DNA of 64,000 nucleotides from Cristatella mucedo (lineage: Eukaryota > Bryozoa > Phylactolaemata > Cristatellidae), in assembly GCA_009760855.2 (NCBI GenBank), contig WPIO01000038.1:405001-469000 (forward strand). Reading direction: 5' to 3'. Within the stretch, counting starts at the first letter, position 1. Every line of letters begins with the position of its first letter. The notes beneath the pieces are model-generated. The model searched no databases. It was not told where the DNA came from and saw only the letters and a list, made by a program, of their open reading frames with translations. Below, piece by piece: positions 11,941 through 25,428 of the stretch. Position numbers and translations under genes: made by a program.

Positions 11941-12867
11941 TACTGCTGTAAGGCCGGTTATTTTAAGAGAGAGCCAAACGAGTAAAACCATCTTCACAAC
12001 TGATAGAGCCTCAGAGTCGGCGTCTACATGAAAGTGGCTGCCGTGCGTGCGTTAGCCGAGTCACCGAATGGTTTTCAATGGCGAAAGGAGCGAATAAAAA
12101 ATGTCCGCGTAAACAAGGGCGCTGGTCAATGCACCGAAGCATTCATGGGCGGCCTGTTACCGGTAGTCCATCCGGTTGATAGCAGTATTCAGGATCGGAG
12201 GACGTGGCCCTCGGAGGTAGTGCTGATGCCTAGTGCTGCAACAAGATCCAAGCAGCAAAGAAAGACGTCACGCTCAGTCGCGTGTGCAGCTGCTCAGTCG
12301 CGCGTGCAGCTGCTCGCTCTCGCGTGAGCTAGCGTGACGCAAAACGTCTTCGGTCGACGATCGCAGTCAGACTAATGGCCACGGTGTGTCGTGTAACTGC
12401 TGCCAACGCACAGCGGTAGGTCTTGACTACCAGGGAAACTGCCCCGCACGGAAAGCAGTGCAGAGTGCCGTCGCATTATAAGCAATGCGAATCGCCATAA
12501 AGGCCACGAAAAGCGCTGACCGTTTCTTACTTAACGCTAGAGCTGTTGGCATGATTTGCTTAATGTAAGTTGACGGAGCTTAGGTGAAGAGTTCAGTTTT
12601 TCGATGCGTGTAGCCGTGTCGTCCGTCAGGTCCGTCACTGGTTACAGTGGTCGGTTTATATGCCTTCTTTGGAGATGCGACGCAGTTGCTGCAGCGACCA
12701 TCAAAGCGGCTGCTGCCGATCAGCCCGCAGCCTGACTGACTCCAAATGAGAGGGTCGCGAGATTGGCTTGCGTCAGGGTCACCAGTTGCGAATCTATCGA
12801 TTCTTGCTTTGAAGAGAATGTGGCAGCGTGCACACAGCTGTGCACTGGTCCGGGTCTGTGCACTTCA
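11941..12867. other. No gene recognised
   Basis: A short tandem GTCGCG(T/C)GTGCAGCTGCTC motif lies near 12,276-12,320; otherwise nothing seen. Confidence 0.4.
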
Positions 12868-13305
12868 CACAATAATAGTAACACACTTGATAAAGCGCCC
12901 TCAGAGAACTCAATCTCTTTCTAGGCACTTTACATTTGCTACAAAGGAAACGCGATCGAATGTTGAGTGGTATCATGCTTGATAAACAACAACATGGTTA
13001 GGGGTGACATGCACAGGGTCAGCATGCAAGTGTGATTAGTGGCAGCATGCACAGTGTCAGCACGCATAACCACATAAACGACTAATCACCCACTAAATGC
13101 GTTTTTAAGTTATTTTTTTAATGTGGTCAAGTCAGAAGATGTCGTGACTGAAGTTGAAGTGAGTTCCAGGCTTTGGGACCATACGAACTAAAGGCACGGT
13201 CTCCAAAGGATTTGAGGCTTGTACGAGGTATAGGTAAGCAGTTAGACTCCGAAAAGCAGGCGGTACGATGCTTGGCCAAGTGGGAGAGCAGATCTATATG
13301 CTAAA
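12868..13305 (-). mobile_element. LINE A 3' fragment
   Basis: Plus-strand order shows AATAATAGTAA, the hairpin (AAAGCGCCCTCAGAGAACTC, then TCTAGGCACTTTAC), the 3' untranslated block with GGTTAGGGGTGACATGC, and the end of the coding part up to about 13,300 (GTATAGGTAAGCAG). No open frame. Confidence 0.8.
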
Positions 13306-14526
13306 ACGAACACATATAAACGAAAATTGCACCCAGATGCACACAGTAAAAGACAGGCGCGTAGCTATAAATCAGCAAAATGTGCAAACTACAAGACTAG
13401 GGTGTTAGCGAAAATGAAGCTGGATGACTGCTGCCGTCTTTGAAGTCGGCGGCGCTAGAAATTACACGAGTTGCAGGAAGTAGCCAACCTCCGTCCTAGT
13501 TTTAATTTCTCGTAATAAATCAAGGCCAGCTGGGGCTCAGCAGCTAGACCAAGATTTCAGCGCTCTAGGGTAAGAAGCTAGTAGGCTAATGTACCAGTGG
13601 GTAAAAAAAAAGAGACGATGAACTCTTACCAGCCTCTTAGGGATGCCTTAATAAATTGAGCGACCATTTCCTCCTGGGAATCAGGAAATCATTGGGGTTA
13701 GATATCAGGGAAGCGTTTCTGATGTCATCAGCATATATTAAATGCGCCGCTCAAGGTAATCAGAATGCAAGAAGCAATGCGGCATCCGGGCGTTTAGGAG
13801 AGGGCTTGACACCGCGGCATTGGCATCAGCATCCTAGCTAATCTCGGCAGCTTCCCGTCGCGCGCGCGCTGCCGTCCAGGGCAGAAAGGTAAACTGTGTC
13901 CATCGTGGTCTTCTGAAGAGCTCAGTGCTCAAGCTCAGGCTGCCGTTTGATTGCTCGATACTCTCCGGGAAATAGTGCAGGACGCATGACGATGCATCCT
14001 GCACTATTTTCCTGCCGTCCTCGCCCTTACAAGCGACGATCCTCGCTTGACTGACTGCGCCGTGCGAGATAAAAATGGAGCTGAGTTTGCCAAACGAAAG
14101 CGAAATGAAGGTTAGCCGCTACGATGACTTGACTGACTGATGCAGGAGTGCAATTCTCCGACGACCTGGAGTTTAGAGTGTAGGAACTGACTTGAAAATT
14201 AAGACCGCTTACGAGTAGCACGATATTGAATTCGGGAGCCGGCGTCACGTGCGACCTACGACCTGAGGAGTGCGAGAATCTGACCGCGGTCGCTCTGCGG
14301 TCGACATTCCGCCGGTTCAGCTTCAGCGAGCTGAGCCAAGTATTGCTTTAGTGGCCAGATTAGATAATAAGACCCCTGGAGCTGACTTAGCCCGGGTCAG
14401 TCCAGTGCCACTGGGTGCATCACCGGCGACTCTCCGGCGCCTGCGCCTAGGCGGCTGCTGCACGGTTTCTTCTCTGCTTCTGCAAAGCATCTGAACGTCA
14501 GACGAGCGGTGGCTTTTTTTTACCAT
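13306..14526. other. No gene recognised
   Basis: Weak inverted similarity near 13,968-14,012 (AATAGTGCAGGACGCAT with ATGCATCCTGCACTATT), a near-perfect hairpin; no coding evidence. Confidence 0.45.
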
Positions 14527-14640
14527 AGCCGGTTTGATCTAGCTGTTAGCAAAGCCGTATGACAATAAAACGTCCGTGCTAGTAGCCGGTTGGATCTAGC
14601 TGTTGGCAAAGCCGTATGCTAATAAAACGTCAGTGCTAGT
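14527..14640 (+). repeat. 57-bp tandem duplication
   Basis: Units 14,527-14,583 and 14,584-14,640, each AGCCGGTT(T/G)GATCTAGCTG ... AATAAAACGT; about six differences. Confidence 0.88.
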
Positions 14641-14699
14641 GCACTAAGTGAAATAATTTCATTTCCAGGAATTGTATATAAACTGGAAAGAATTCATGT

Positions 14700-14790
14700 C
14701 AATTATATATGTGTGTGTGTGTTTTTGTGTGTGTGTACGCGCATGCGTGCGTGTTTGTGTGCATGTGTGATTGTTCGTGTGTGTCTACCT
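14700..14790 (+). repeat. TG-rich microsatellite
   Basis: Imperfect (TG)n with GCGCATGCGTGCG interruptions, just upstream of a LINE B tail. Confidence 0.8.
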
Positions 14791-14794
14791 CCGT

Positions 14795-15066
14795 CGATAA
14801 CTCCACAAGGGCTGACTGGATGTTACCAGCAGAGATGTCTGTAGTGCACTCGAAGCCGTGCAGCTTGCAGTATGCACGAGGTTGAAAATAGATCCCATCT
14901 CGCGAAACAAAGATTAAGTAAGAAGAGCATCTGGGTGAGGGGGGCAGTAGAAGGAGTGAGTAGCAGTGAAGTTGAGGAGCAGTGCAGCTGGAAAGGGTCG
15001 GCCAGAGCCGGCAGCGGTAGAGAAGACACGGCGGCGGCGGAATAGTTTTGAAAGCAAGTTTTGCAG
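14795..15066 (-). mobile_element. LINE family B 3' fragment
   Basis: Reads ACCTCCGTCGATAACTCCAC at its 3' end and ends near GCAAGTTTTGCAGTCTAGGA. These match other family B copies, whose C-terminal protein reads GDRSFSSAGPRLWNSLPQFL. Diverged. Confidence 0.6.
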
Positions 15067-15104
15067 TCTAGGACATTTGAGCCCGACGGCGCTAACCTAG
15101 GTTA

Positions 15105-15190
15105 TAATTATAATAATGCACTCGATTAAGCGCCCTCAGAGAACTCAATCTCTTTCTAGGTGCTTTACATTTGATTTAAAGGGATTACCG
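15105..15190 (-). mobile_element. LINE A tail, short copy
   Basis: Only the last 85 bases of the element: ATAATAATGCACTCGATTAA, hairpin, and a few bases of 3' UTR. Very strongly 5'-truncated. Confidence 0.75.
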
Positions 15191-15866
15191 AATTTCGCTT
15201 AAATAGATTCGCTATTATTAGTTATTTATTTTGCGGATGGCTGCTCTAAAAAAATGTATCGTTTTGCAGTCGAAAACGCCGTTGACCTGATTCAGGAGCA
15301 TCACCGTCAGAATCATGTCGAAGCAATCTGAAGAACTATATGCACGAGAGCTCAATGAAAGGATGCACGCTATGGTTGGCTATAATGGAGATATAAAAGA
15401 TGTAAGAAATGATGTTCTTCAAAAACGCAACTAAATCGGTGTGCAAATATTTGGAAGCATTTCCCAGGAACGTCATTGTCACCTGCTGGTCTGCAAAGAT
15501 TATGCAGGAGGTCCGGAATCGCGGCGCCAGTGCTCGCCTGGGTAGCAATGACGATTTCAATTTTCCAGCTGACAGTGGGCATTGTTATGAAAGCGATGTT
15601 CCTGAGAAGTCAGATAAGTTGCATCGTGGGCCTACAGCTATTGCTGCTCAGCCGCATCGCTTCCTCTCCGGGTTGGTGGTGCTGGTGGATCCGCTCAGAC
15701 ATCGAAATGCCCCATCGAAAGCGAAAGGCTCCTGCGATACGAAAGGAGAACGCGATCGAACGCGTCGAGCAACGAGTTGGTAGCGATGAGCTCCTACGTA
15801 CTCAGAAGCTTGCGGATTCGGTTAGAGCCCGTCCAATGCGAACATTAACAGTGTAGCGGCATCTTC

Positions 15867-17549
15867 GTGACGTTGATTAAGCTAGGATTGAGTCAGATTG
15901 AGATGCGCTCCTTTCTTAGCACTGGCGCCCCACGATTTGAGCGCCTTCTCAAGGCTGTACGAGAAGGGGCCTCAATGGAATCGTTCGCAGCACGTTGTGC
16001 TAGTCCTACTCTCAAACATCCTGTCACCCAGACAGACTTAGTGGCGATTCATGCTCATGTTTCGACGTTCGAACTCGAAGATGTGTTTCGGTACTCACAT
16101 CGGCGACCTGTCCAATACTTTGTCAAGCAAGGCACGACTTAGTTAGTCTACACGAGGAATACGCTTCCATCCAGGAATGCAATAATATTCGCATCATCTC
16201 CTTGTCTCGATGGCGCCGGTACATTCAAATTTGCTATCCGGGCCTTCGACTAACCCGCTCAAAGGAACTGCGTCCGCATCGATATTCAGCTGCAGGGTAA
16301 TGATCTGCCCGCCGATGAGCGCAAACGACTAATTGGAGAAGGAAATGCATCTTGACGCAGCTATTGAGCAGCGTAGGTTTTTATCGAAATTCGTCAAAGA
16401 GTTCATTCAACGCAACGCTCCCGACCGGACTGTGCCACACGATATCATTCCTGACACCCTTGACCCATCTTTACCAACAGACGGCCAGAATGAATCCATT
16501 AGTGACAATGACATTGCTGTTGAAAATGCGACGGGGTCTCAGATTCGAACAAGATCCGCGTTCAGATTCAGATCGAAGACTTTGGTGGTAGTTTCGCGTT
16601 GCCTCACAATGTGTACATCCGACCGTCGGTCGATTACTTTCAACCGAACTTGATGATGCAAAACTTTATCATCGCCGACTTTTCCACCGTAGTCAATCGA
16701 GCGATCCTGTATGACAAACGAGGTCGTGGTAAAGATGCGGACGCTTTATGCAGCCTCCGCATACGACACTGCACCTCGAGATTGTGCAGAAGGACTCTCC
16801 TCCAGAGATCCTGTTCATCGTGCTCGACAATTGTGTCGGGAAAAACAAGTCCTGATATGTGTTCCGTTTCTACACGCTTCTTTTGATCCTTTTCTATAAG
16901 AAGGTTGTGCTCTCGTTTCTTCTGCCGGGCCGCACCCACAGTCAGGCAGATCGGAGCGTCAGAGATCTCCGCAATTCCATGCGTCGGCCCAATTCGTACA
17001 CGCCAGATCAGATTGTCAAGTTCTGAAAAAATCAAGTCGGTGAAGGCAGTCTCCTTGGATCACAACGACTCCAGCCGCCCATTCTTTACTGGATAGGAGC
17101 CATGGTTAGCTAAGTACCTCAAGCGAATGCCGCCGCGGTGCACGAAGAACTATTTCTTCGAGATTGACGAAGGTGTTTGCACAATGCGTCACTTGTGTAG
17201 CACGCCCGATACGGAAGCTGAGACAATTTTCTCGGTGCAGTCCAGCAATCTGGACACGATTCGTCGAGCGCTATTGAAGGAACTCTTGCCAAAGCCTCTG
17301 CTAACTTCGATGATCAGCGCATCGATGCGATGCGCTGAAACTGGGTGCAAACCGGTCTTAGAGTTGACAGCGAAGAAGCTGCGTTCACTATCAAAGAAGT
17401 ACTTTTCGATCCCGGTCCAAGATCTGACGTATTATCCGGCAGTGCCGAATAATATCGCTGATAGAGAGGACGAAGATACTAACAATATTGGCGCGCCGTT
17501 GGTGGCGGCATCCGATACGGCGCAGACTCGTGGCAGAAAAAAATAAGCA
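15867..17549 (+). pseudogene. Decayed transposase-like gene with DNCxGxNK motif
   Basis: Successive frames give RWRRYIQICYPGLRLTRSKE (about 16,210), EKEMHLDAAIEQRRFLSKFV (16,336-), ALPHNVYIRPSVDYFQPNLM (about 16,597-), FIIADFSTVVNRAILYDKRG, then EILFIVLDNCVGKNKS (about 16,807-16,852), a stop, and FLLPGRTHSQADRSVRDL (about 16,917-). The last open stretch is 17,127-17,546, ending TRGRKK. The DNC.G.NK and GHT..D.D layout is typical of a widespread DDE/RNase-H-like family of unknown or transposon origin (DUF7869-type, by memory). At least three frameshifts or stops. The upstream open frames at 15,409-15,866 may be its N-terminal part. I saw no flanking terminal repeats. Confidence 0.6.
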
Positions 17550-19062
17550 TCAGTGCAGAAGGAGGCTGCTCCGGGCGTGCAGATACGCTGTGTGGGGCGC
17601 CCTAAGATGGCGCCAGCGTTTGTCCCAAATCAGCCATCAATCTTGAGATATTTCTCGAAAAAATAGGCTCAATTTTCGCGATCGACCCCTGGATCCTGTC
17701 CCTGGATCTGGTCAGCCGCTGCGCACTTGCGCAATAAAAATCATCGTTTTCGATATCGCTGTCTTTCTGCTGACGAATAGAAATCGACGAGTCCGACATT
17801 TTAGCCAATTTAACATATAATTTGGACCAATATTCAGGTAGTTATCGCAGTCCGCGCTCACGCGGGTTACCATGGTTAGCCGGGTTACCGTCATCGGGCT
17901 CATTTGCTGCACGAATTGGCGATGAGTACCAATTCATGCAGATGAAGCATAGACTGTGAGGATCCGGTAGACTGTAAGCTTCTTTCTATAAAGTTAAAGT
18001 GTCTGTGGATGAAGATTTATCAACCGATAATGCATTGCCAGCGATTACTACGTGTACGACTCCAGATCTGGCCTCCGAGAAACTGAGAAAATGATGGAAC
18101 CGGACGCAAGCAGGCTCTTTTTTTACTGTGGTCGGCCGGTCGACGAGTCGTGTCGCTCTGACCGAGACTGGCGAAGATCTTGAGACTGTAGAAGAAGAAC
18201 TCACGCCCAACGCTACTTTCAAGCTCGTTTGCTCCGTACCGATCAGGTCGGAAGCAAACCGTCGTCGTCGTTCTTTTGTCTACGCCCAATCTACGCCATC
18301 TCTACAAGTCGAAATTGAATATAAAGGCAGATTAGTGATGATTGAGTACTGCTGTGCCATTATATAGCGGTGCGATCGAACGCCACTGTGTACGTTCTGC
18401 CTTTTGGGGACACGATGATGCCATGGACATACAGTAAATTTGGCGTCGACGTACGGAAGCAAGTGGCATGCATTAAACAAAGCTAATTCAATATTGTATC
18501 TGTGAATGTCTGAAGAGAGGCATTGTGCTTATGTAAATACCGTCCACGGCAGTACCCGGGTTTTTTATCAGGCCAATATTAGTGGAAAAGGAGTCTAGTC
18601 TATCGTTAGGACTACCACTTGTAGGAAGCAATCGTATAGTGGTGCTATTGCTTCTAGCACTAGACCTCGCGCTGGTGCAATAACCCCAGGGTTTAGTTAG
18701 TCAGCAGTAGAAGTTTCCCATTTGGCCGTTGATTCAGACAGCCCCCTTTACATGGGTATCCTTGGTGACGATGTTCGTGTCTCCTCCTGCAACCAGGCTT
18801 GCTAGCCCTCCTTGCGCTGCAGTGACTGGTCGTATGACAGCCACTGGCAAATATCGTGCCATCTGCTATACGAAGTTCCACGTTTGGTATTGCGCAGGGT
18901 ATTGCGAAATTGTGGAGGGTATTCCCTCTCTTTATAGAAAGGACATCCAGAAAAGCTGTGAATTTTCATGGCGAGCCGTCGTCTGTGTGCTCCAGCCATC
19001 ATCTGCCTGCTCCAGTCGTTGTCTGCGTGCTCCAGCAATTGTCTTCGAGCTCCACCCATCGG
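17550..19062. other. No gene recognised
   Basis: Follows the transposase relic and may hold its 3' flank. Open frames are short and featureless. Confidence 0.4.
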
Positions 19063-19086
19063 TATATATATATATATATATATATC

Positions 19087-19128
<42 letters not shown>
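19063..19128 (+). repeat. TA microsatellite
   Basis: (TA)n interrupted once by TCGG near 19,085. Confidence 0.9.
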
Positions 19129-19131
<3 letters not shown>

Positions 19132-19225
19132 GCTTAATCTCAATTCGGGCGCTTCACACATGCCTCGGGGCTCGAGCCCATGACCTCAGCCAGACCTTGA
19201 TCTGGGAGAGCATAACGCTGGACCA
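19125..19225 (-). mobile_element. SINE S2 fragment
   Basis: Minus strand: GGTCATGGGCTCGAGCCCCG (box B-like), GTGTGAAGCGCCCGAATTG, AGATTAAGCT, then straight into the TA microsatellite at 19,063-19,128. Confidence 0.55.
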
Positions 19226-19649
19226 AACCAGCTCACGTAAGTTGTTTCATCTGAGTGTCTTAGCAGGTTTGGGCCATCGGAGCGGTAGTGCGATAATTCT
19301 AATCGTTCAGAAGCGCCTAGCGTTTGCATCTGACACTTCACTCTCAGTTATTCATAAGCCTTAGGCTTTAAAGGTGCAGCCTAACTGCGGATTCACACCG
19401 ACTCCGGTAATTAGTGGCCGCCTGCAGGCTTAAAAAATCCGCCCAGAGGTAAATCTGCAGTGCCGGTATAACTGATCAACAAGCCGTCTCGTACAGGGGA
19501 GTAGTACGAGACTGTGCGCTGCTGGAGCGGGCTTGCTCTTATCTTACTAGCGTAAACATGCAGGCATAGATAGCATCTCTTCCATGAGCAGATTGACGTT
19601 CTTAAGCTGTGACTTCAGAATCTGGCATGAGAGGCGCCGACGCTTGCCG

Positions 19650-19790
19650 CCCTGCTTTGGCTCAAGGGTTAAGATGCTCGCTTGCCTTTGACGGCCGAGG
19701 TCGTGGGCTCGAACCCGTTCGGCGGCACAAATGAAGCCCATAGATATAGATTTAAGTTCTCTTAGGTTGCGCCAACGAATGAATTGTATT
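19650..19790 (+). mobile_element. SINE S2 copy
   Basis: CTTTGGCTCAAGGGTTAAG (box A-like), GAGGTCGTGGGCTCGAACCC (good box B), AAGCCCATAGATATAGATTT, AAGTTCTCTTAGGTTGCGCC. Confidence 0.65.
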
Positions 19791-22954
<3,164 letters not shown>

Positions 22955-24320
22955 AAAGCATAGCGATCTACTAATGAATGCGGACTTCCGTAAAGTTATG
23001 GAGCTATTTCTGCCGAAATCTTTGCAGCTAATCATAGATATTGATCACCAAGTTCTTCTTGCGAGCCAATTTTCTCGCCTGAGCATCGCTGGTATCGCTC
23101 TGCGAATGTTTCAGTGCTACCTCAGTGGGAGATTTCAAAGCACAGCTATCAACGGGAAAGAATCACCTGAGGTGCTTTAAATGTACGGTCCAGGGCACCT
23201 CAGAGATCTGAGATTGGTTTACTTTTTTACTATTTTTATTCTAAATAGTTCCGCTCTCTTTGTCAGGCAGAGTATAGGGTATCGTTTTTATGCAAACAAC
23301 GCACATCTTCACCTGTGCTTTGATCTCCTCCAACCTTTCAACACACCGAACTCACAGCTCTCTTGCACCACATATTGTTGGCATTCGTACTTATATGAAA
23401 GCAAACTTTGTCCGATTGAATGACGATAAAAGCAACGTATCAGGTATGCTTAAGCACATGCGAACTTTGACATTGGAAACCCCAAGCATCGAAATATGGG
23501 CTCAGCCCCAGAATATCGTTTTGTGTAGCATATCCGCGAAATATGGGCGTTGAATTGCAAAGCGGTCTTTCCATAGACGGCCGCATCAGCTCCGCAGTCA
23601 ATACCGTCTAAAGCTGCATGCTATTGCAAAAACTAGGGCGTGCGTAGATCAGGGGTACCACAGACTGTCTGGCCAATGCTGCGTTAGTGGCATTGTCCCA
23701 TTGAGGCTTCCTTTACTCGCTATACCGGGATGTCTTTCTGCCGGTGCAATTAGCCCCCGAGTCTTAGGTGTAGGTTAAGGTTAAGGGATCGAGGTTAAGG
23801 TGCTCGAACTTCACGACTTCCGGCTGTGAGGTCTAATCCTGAACGTCACCACCCCGACATTGCACCACTTTTCACCGCCCCGCTCTGGCTATTCATCGAG
23901 CAGCAAAAAGACTTTTACAATCTGTCGCTCGCCACTCGAAGCCCCTTCGTTATCTTGCTTCGGCCGACCAACCATGAACGCTTCCTGGTCTCAGGCCTCG
24001 CGTCGAAATGCCTGCTAGCTTAACTCCTGTCGTTTGGTTGAGCCTTAACGAAATTCAAGTTCCTTGGAGACAGTGTCAAGCGTGATGTGGCTGCACACAT
24101 CTTCAGTTTCCATGCTCCCAAAGCCCGGAACTCGCCACAGACTGACCTCAGTCAATCTTCTGATTAGAAGACCGTCGAATAATGAAAATGTGAAACCATA
24201 TCAGTTTATCGCAGCATTCGCAACCTTTTTGTGCTCGTACATACCGACTATTTCACTTGTTATAGCTAACCAATTGACATTGGATTTTGTTCAGCATTTA
24301 AAATGGTCTTGACAGATATT
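22955..24320 (+). mobile_element. LINE A relic with degenerate reverse transcriptase
   Basis: Decayed RT domain: IDIDHQVLLASQFSRLSIAG (about 23,040-23,100), then YRFYANNAHLHLCFDLLQP (about 23,279-23,335), where the catalytic YADD has become YANN. Further 3', a weak C-terminal segment (FHAPKARNSPQTDLSQ, about 24,108-24,160) follows. Several stops and a SINE-like patch near 23,770-23,850 interrupt it. Confidence 0.7.
23765..23850 (+). mobile_element. Possible SINE head
   Basis: GGTTAAGGTGCTCGAACTTC followed by GGCTGTGAGGTCTAATCCTG has the box A/box B spacing of S1/S2 heads. Diverged; lies within the LINE A relic. Confidence 0.35.
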
Positions 24321-25289
24321 TTGCTCTCTCATGACTCTGTGTACATTTTACAGTTATTAAAACCTCGTGAATTGACCCCTAACTACTTTGCATTTCACTG
24401 ATGATAGGCTGGAAAGATTTTGTTAAGCATGCTTTGATCACCTGGGTCAAACTAGTCGCTTGAGATGGTTACTCGCTGGGAGATCTAATGGCAGCGACCG
24501 GCGTCGATATCGATATCGATCGGCGTTGGTATCGATCTATTGGTGGTCGCCGTAGTTGCTCAGCCCGTAGAATGTTCCCTCAATTCATTCAACGACTCTA
24601 AGCTCCATCTAGAAAAATCAATTACCTCTAAAAAGCAACGGAAACAGAATAAGCACTCAGAAACCTATGCTCGTGTGGAGAGTTGAAGACAGATTGCTGG
24701 TGCTTTCATTTGAAGCTGATTAGTCGTTATGTAATCTCCGACGCCGGCTATCTCAAGGTTTCACCTATTACGTAGCACCAAGTCACGTGCGAGTGTTAAG
24801 GCACTTGCACTTCTAGACCGACGCACGTGGTTCTTGGATCAGGAAGCTTATATCACCCAGTGTACGTCACGTGTACGTCACGTGTACGTCAAGCTCACTA
24901 CGGTTCTCCTGCCACCGTAGCGAGTTACTGAGATTGCTAAAGCAGCTAATCTAGCCTTTCTTAGACAGAGATCTGTAAAAGCATGCAGAAATTATTCTAA
25001 AAGGTAGATCTCCGAAACCCGTTTTCAAATAAAGCAAAATGTCAGCTGATGTAAAGTATGCTGTGAGTAACATATACAGGTATACGGTGGCCCTTAGCGG
25101 TCATCAATCCTGCTGGCAGTTGGCCATAAAAAATCGCCTGTTGCAGAACTCGATCCCTTGATTTGGTTCGTGAAGTGCGAGCTCCTTAACCTTGGATTGG
25201 TGGCTTACAGATCCGTCGGCTATCGACCTTGGGCTGACTGCACGAGGCATCGTTCAAGCTGCTGCTGGGCGCTAGCAATTAACTCGGCG
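24321..25289. other. No gene recognised
   Basis: Contains three TACGTCA/CACGTG-type motifs at 24,860-24,891 and a repeated ATCGAT motif near 24,505-24,537. Confidence 0.4.
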
Positions 25290-25428
25290 CCGGCCTGATT
25301 CGAAATAAGGTCAAGGTGCTCGCCTTTAATGACCCGGGTAGTGGGCTCGAGCGCTACGGCTTATGTCGAGTGCCTGGATAGAGATTGAGTTCTCTTAGGG
25401 TGCGGTGCAAATTAATTATTGTTTGAAT
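25290..25428 (+). mobile_element. SINE S2 copy
   Basis: AGGTCAAGGTGCTCGCC, GTAGTGGGCTCGAGCGC, GAGTGCCTGGATAGAGATTG, AGTTCTCTTAGGGTGCGG, AAATTAATTATTG. The tail is the closest of the S2 copies to the LINE A 3' end. Confidence 0.65.
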
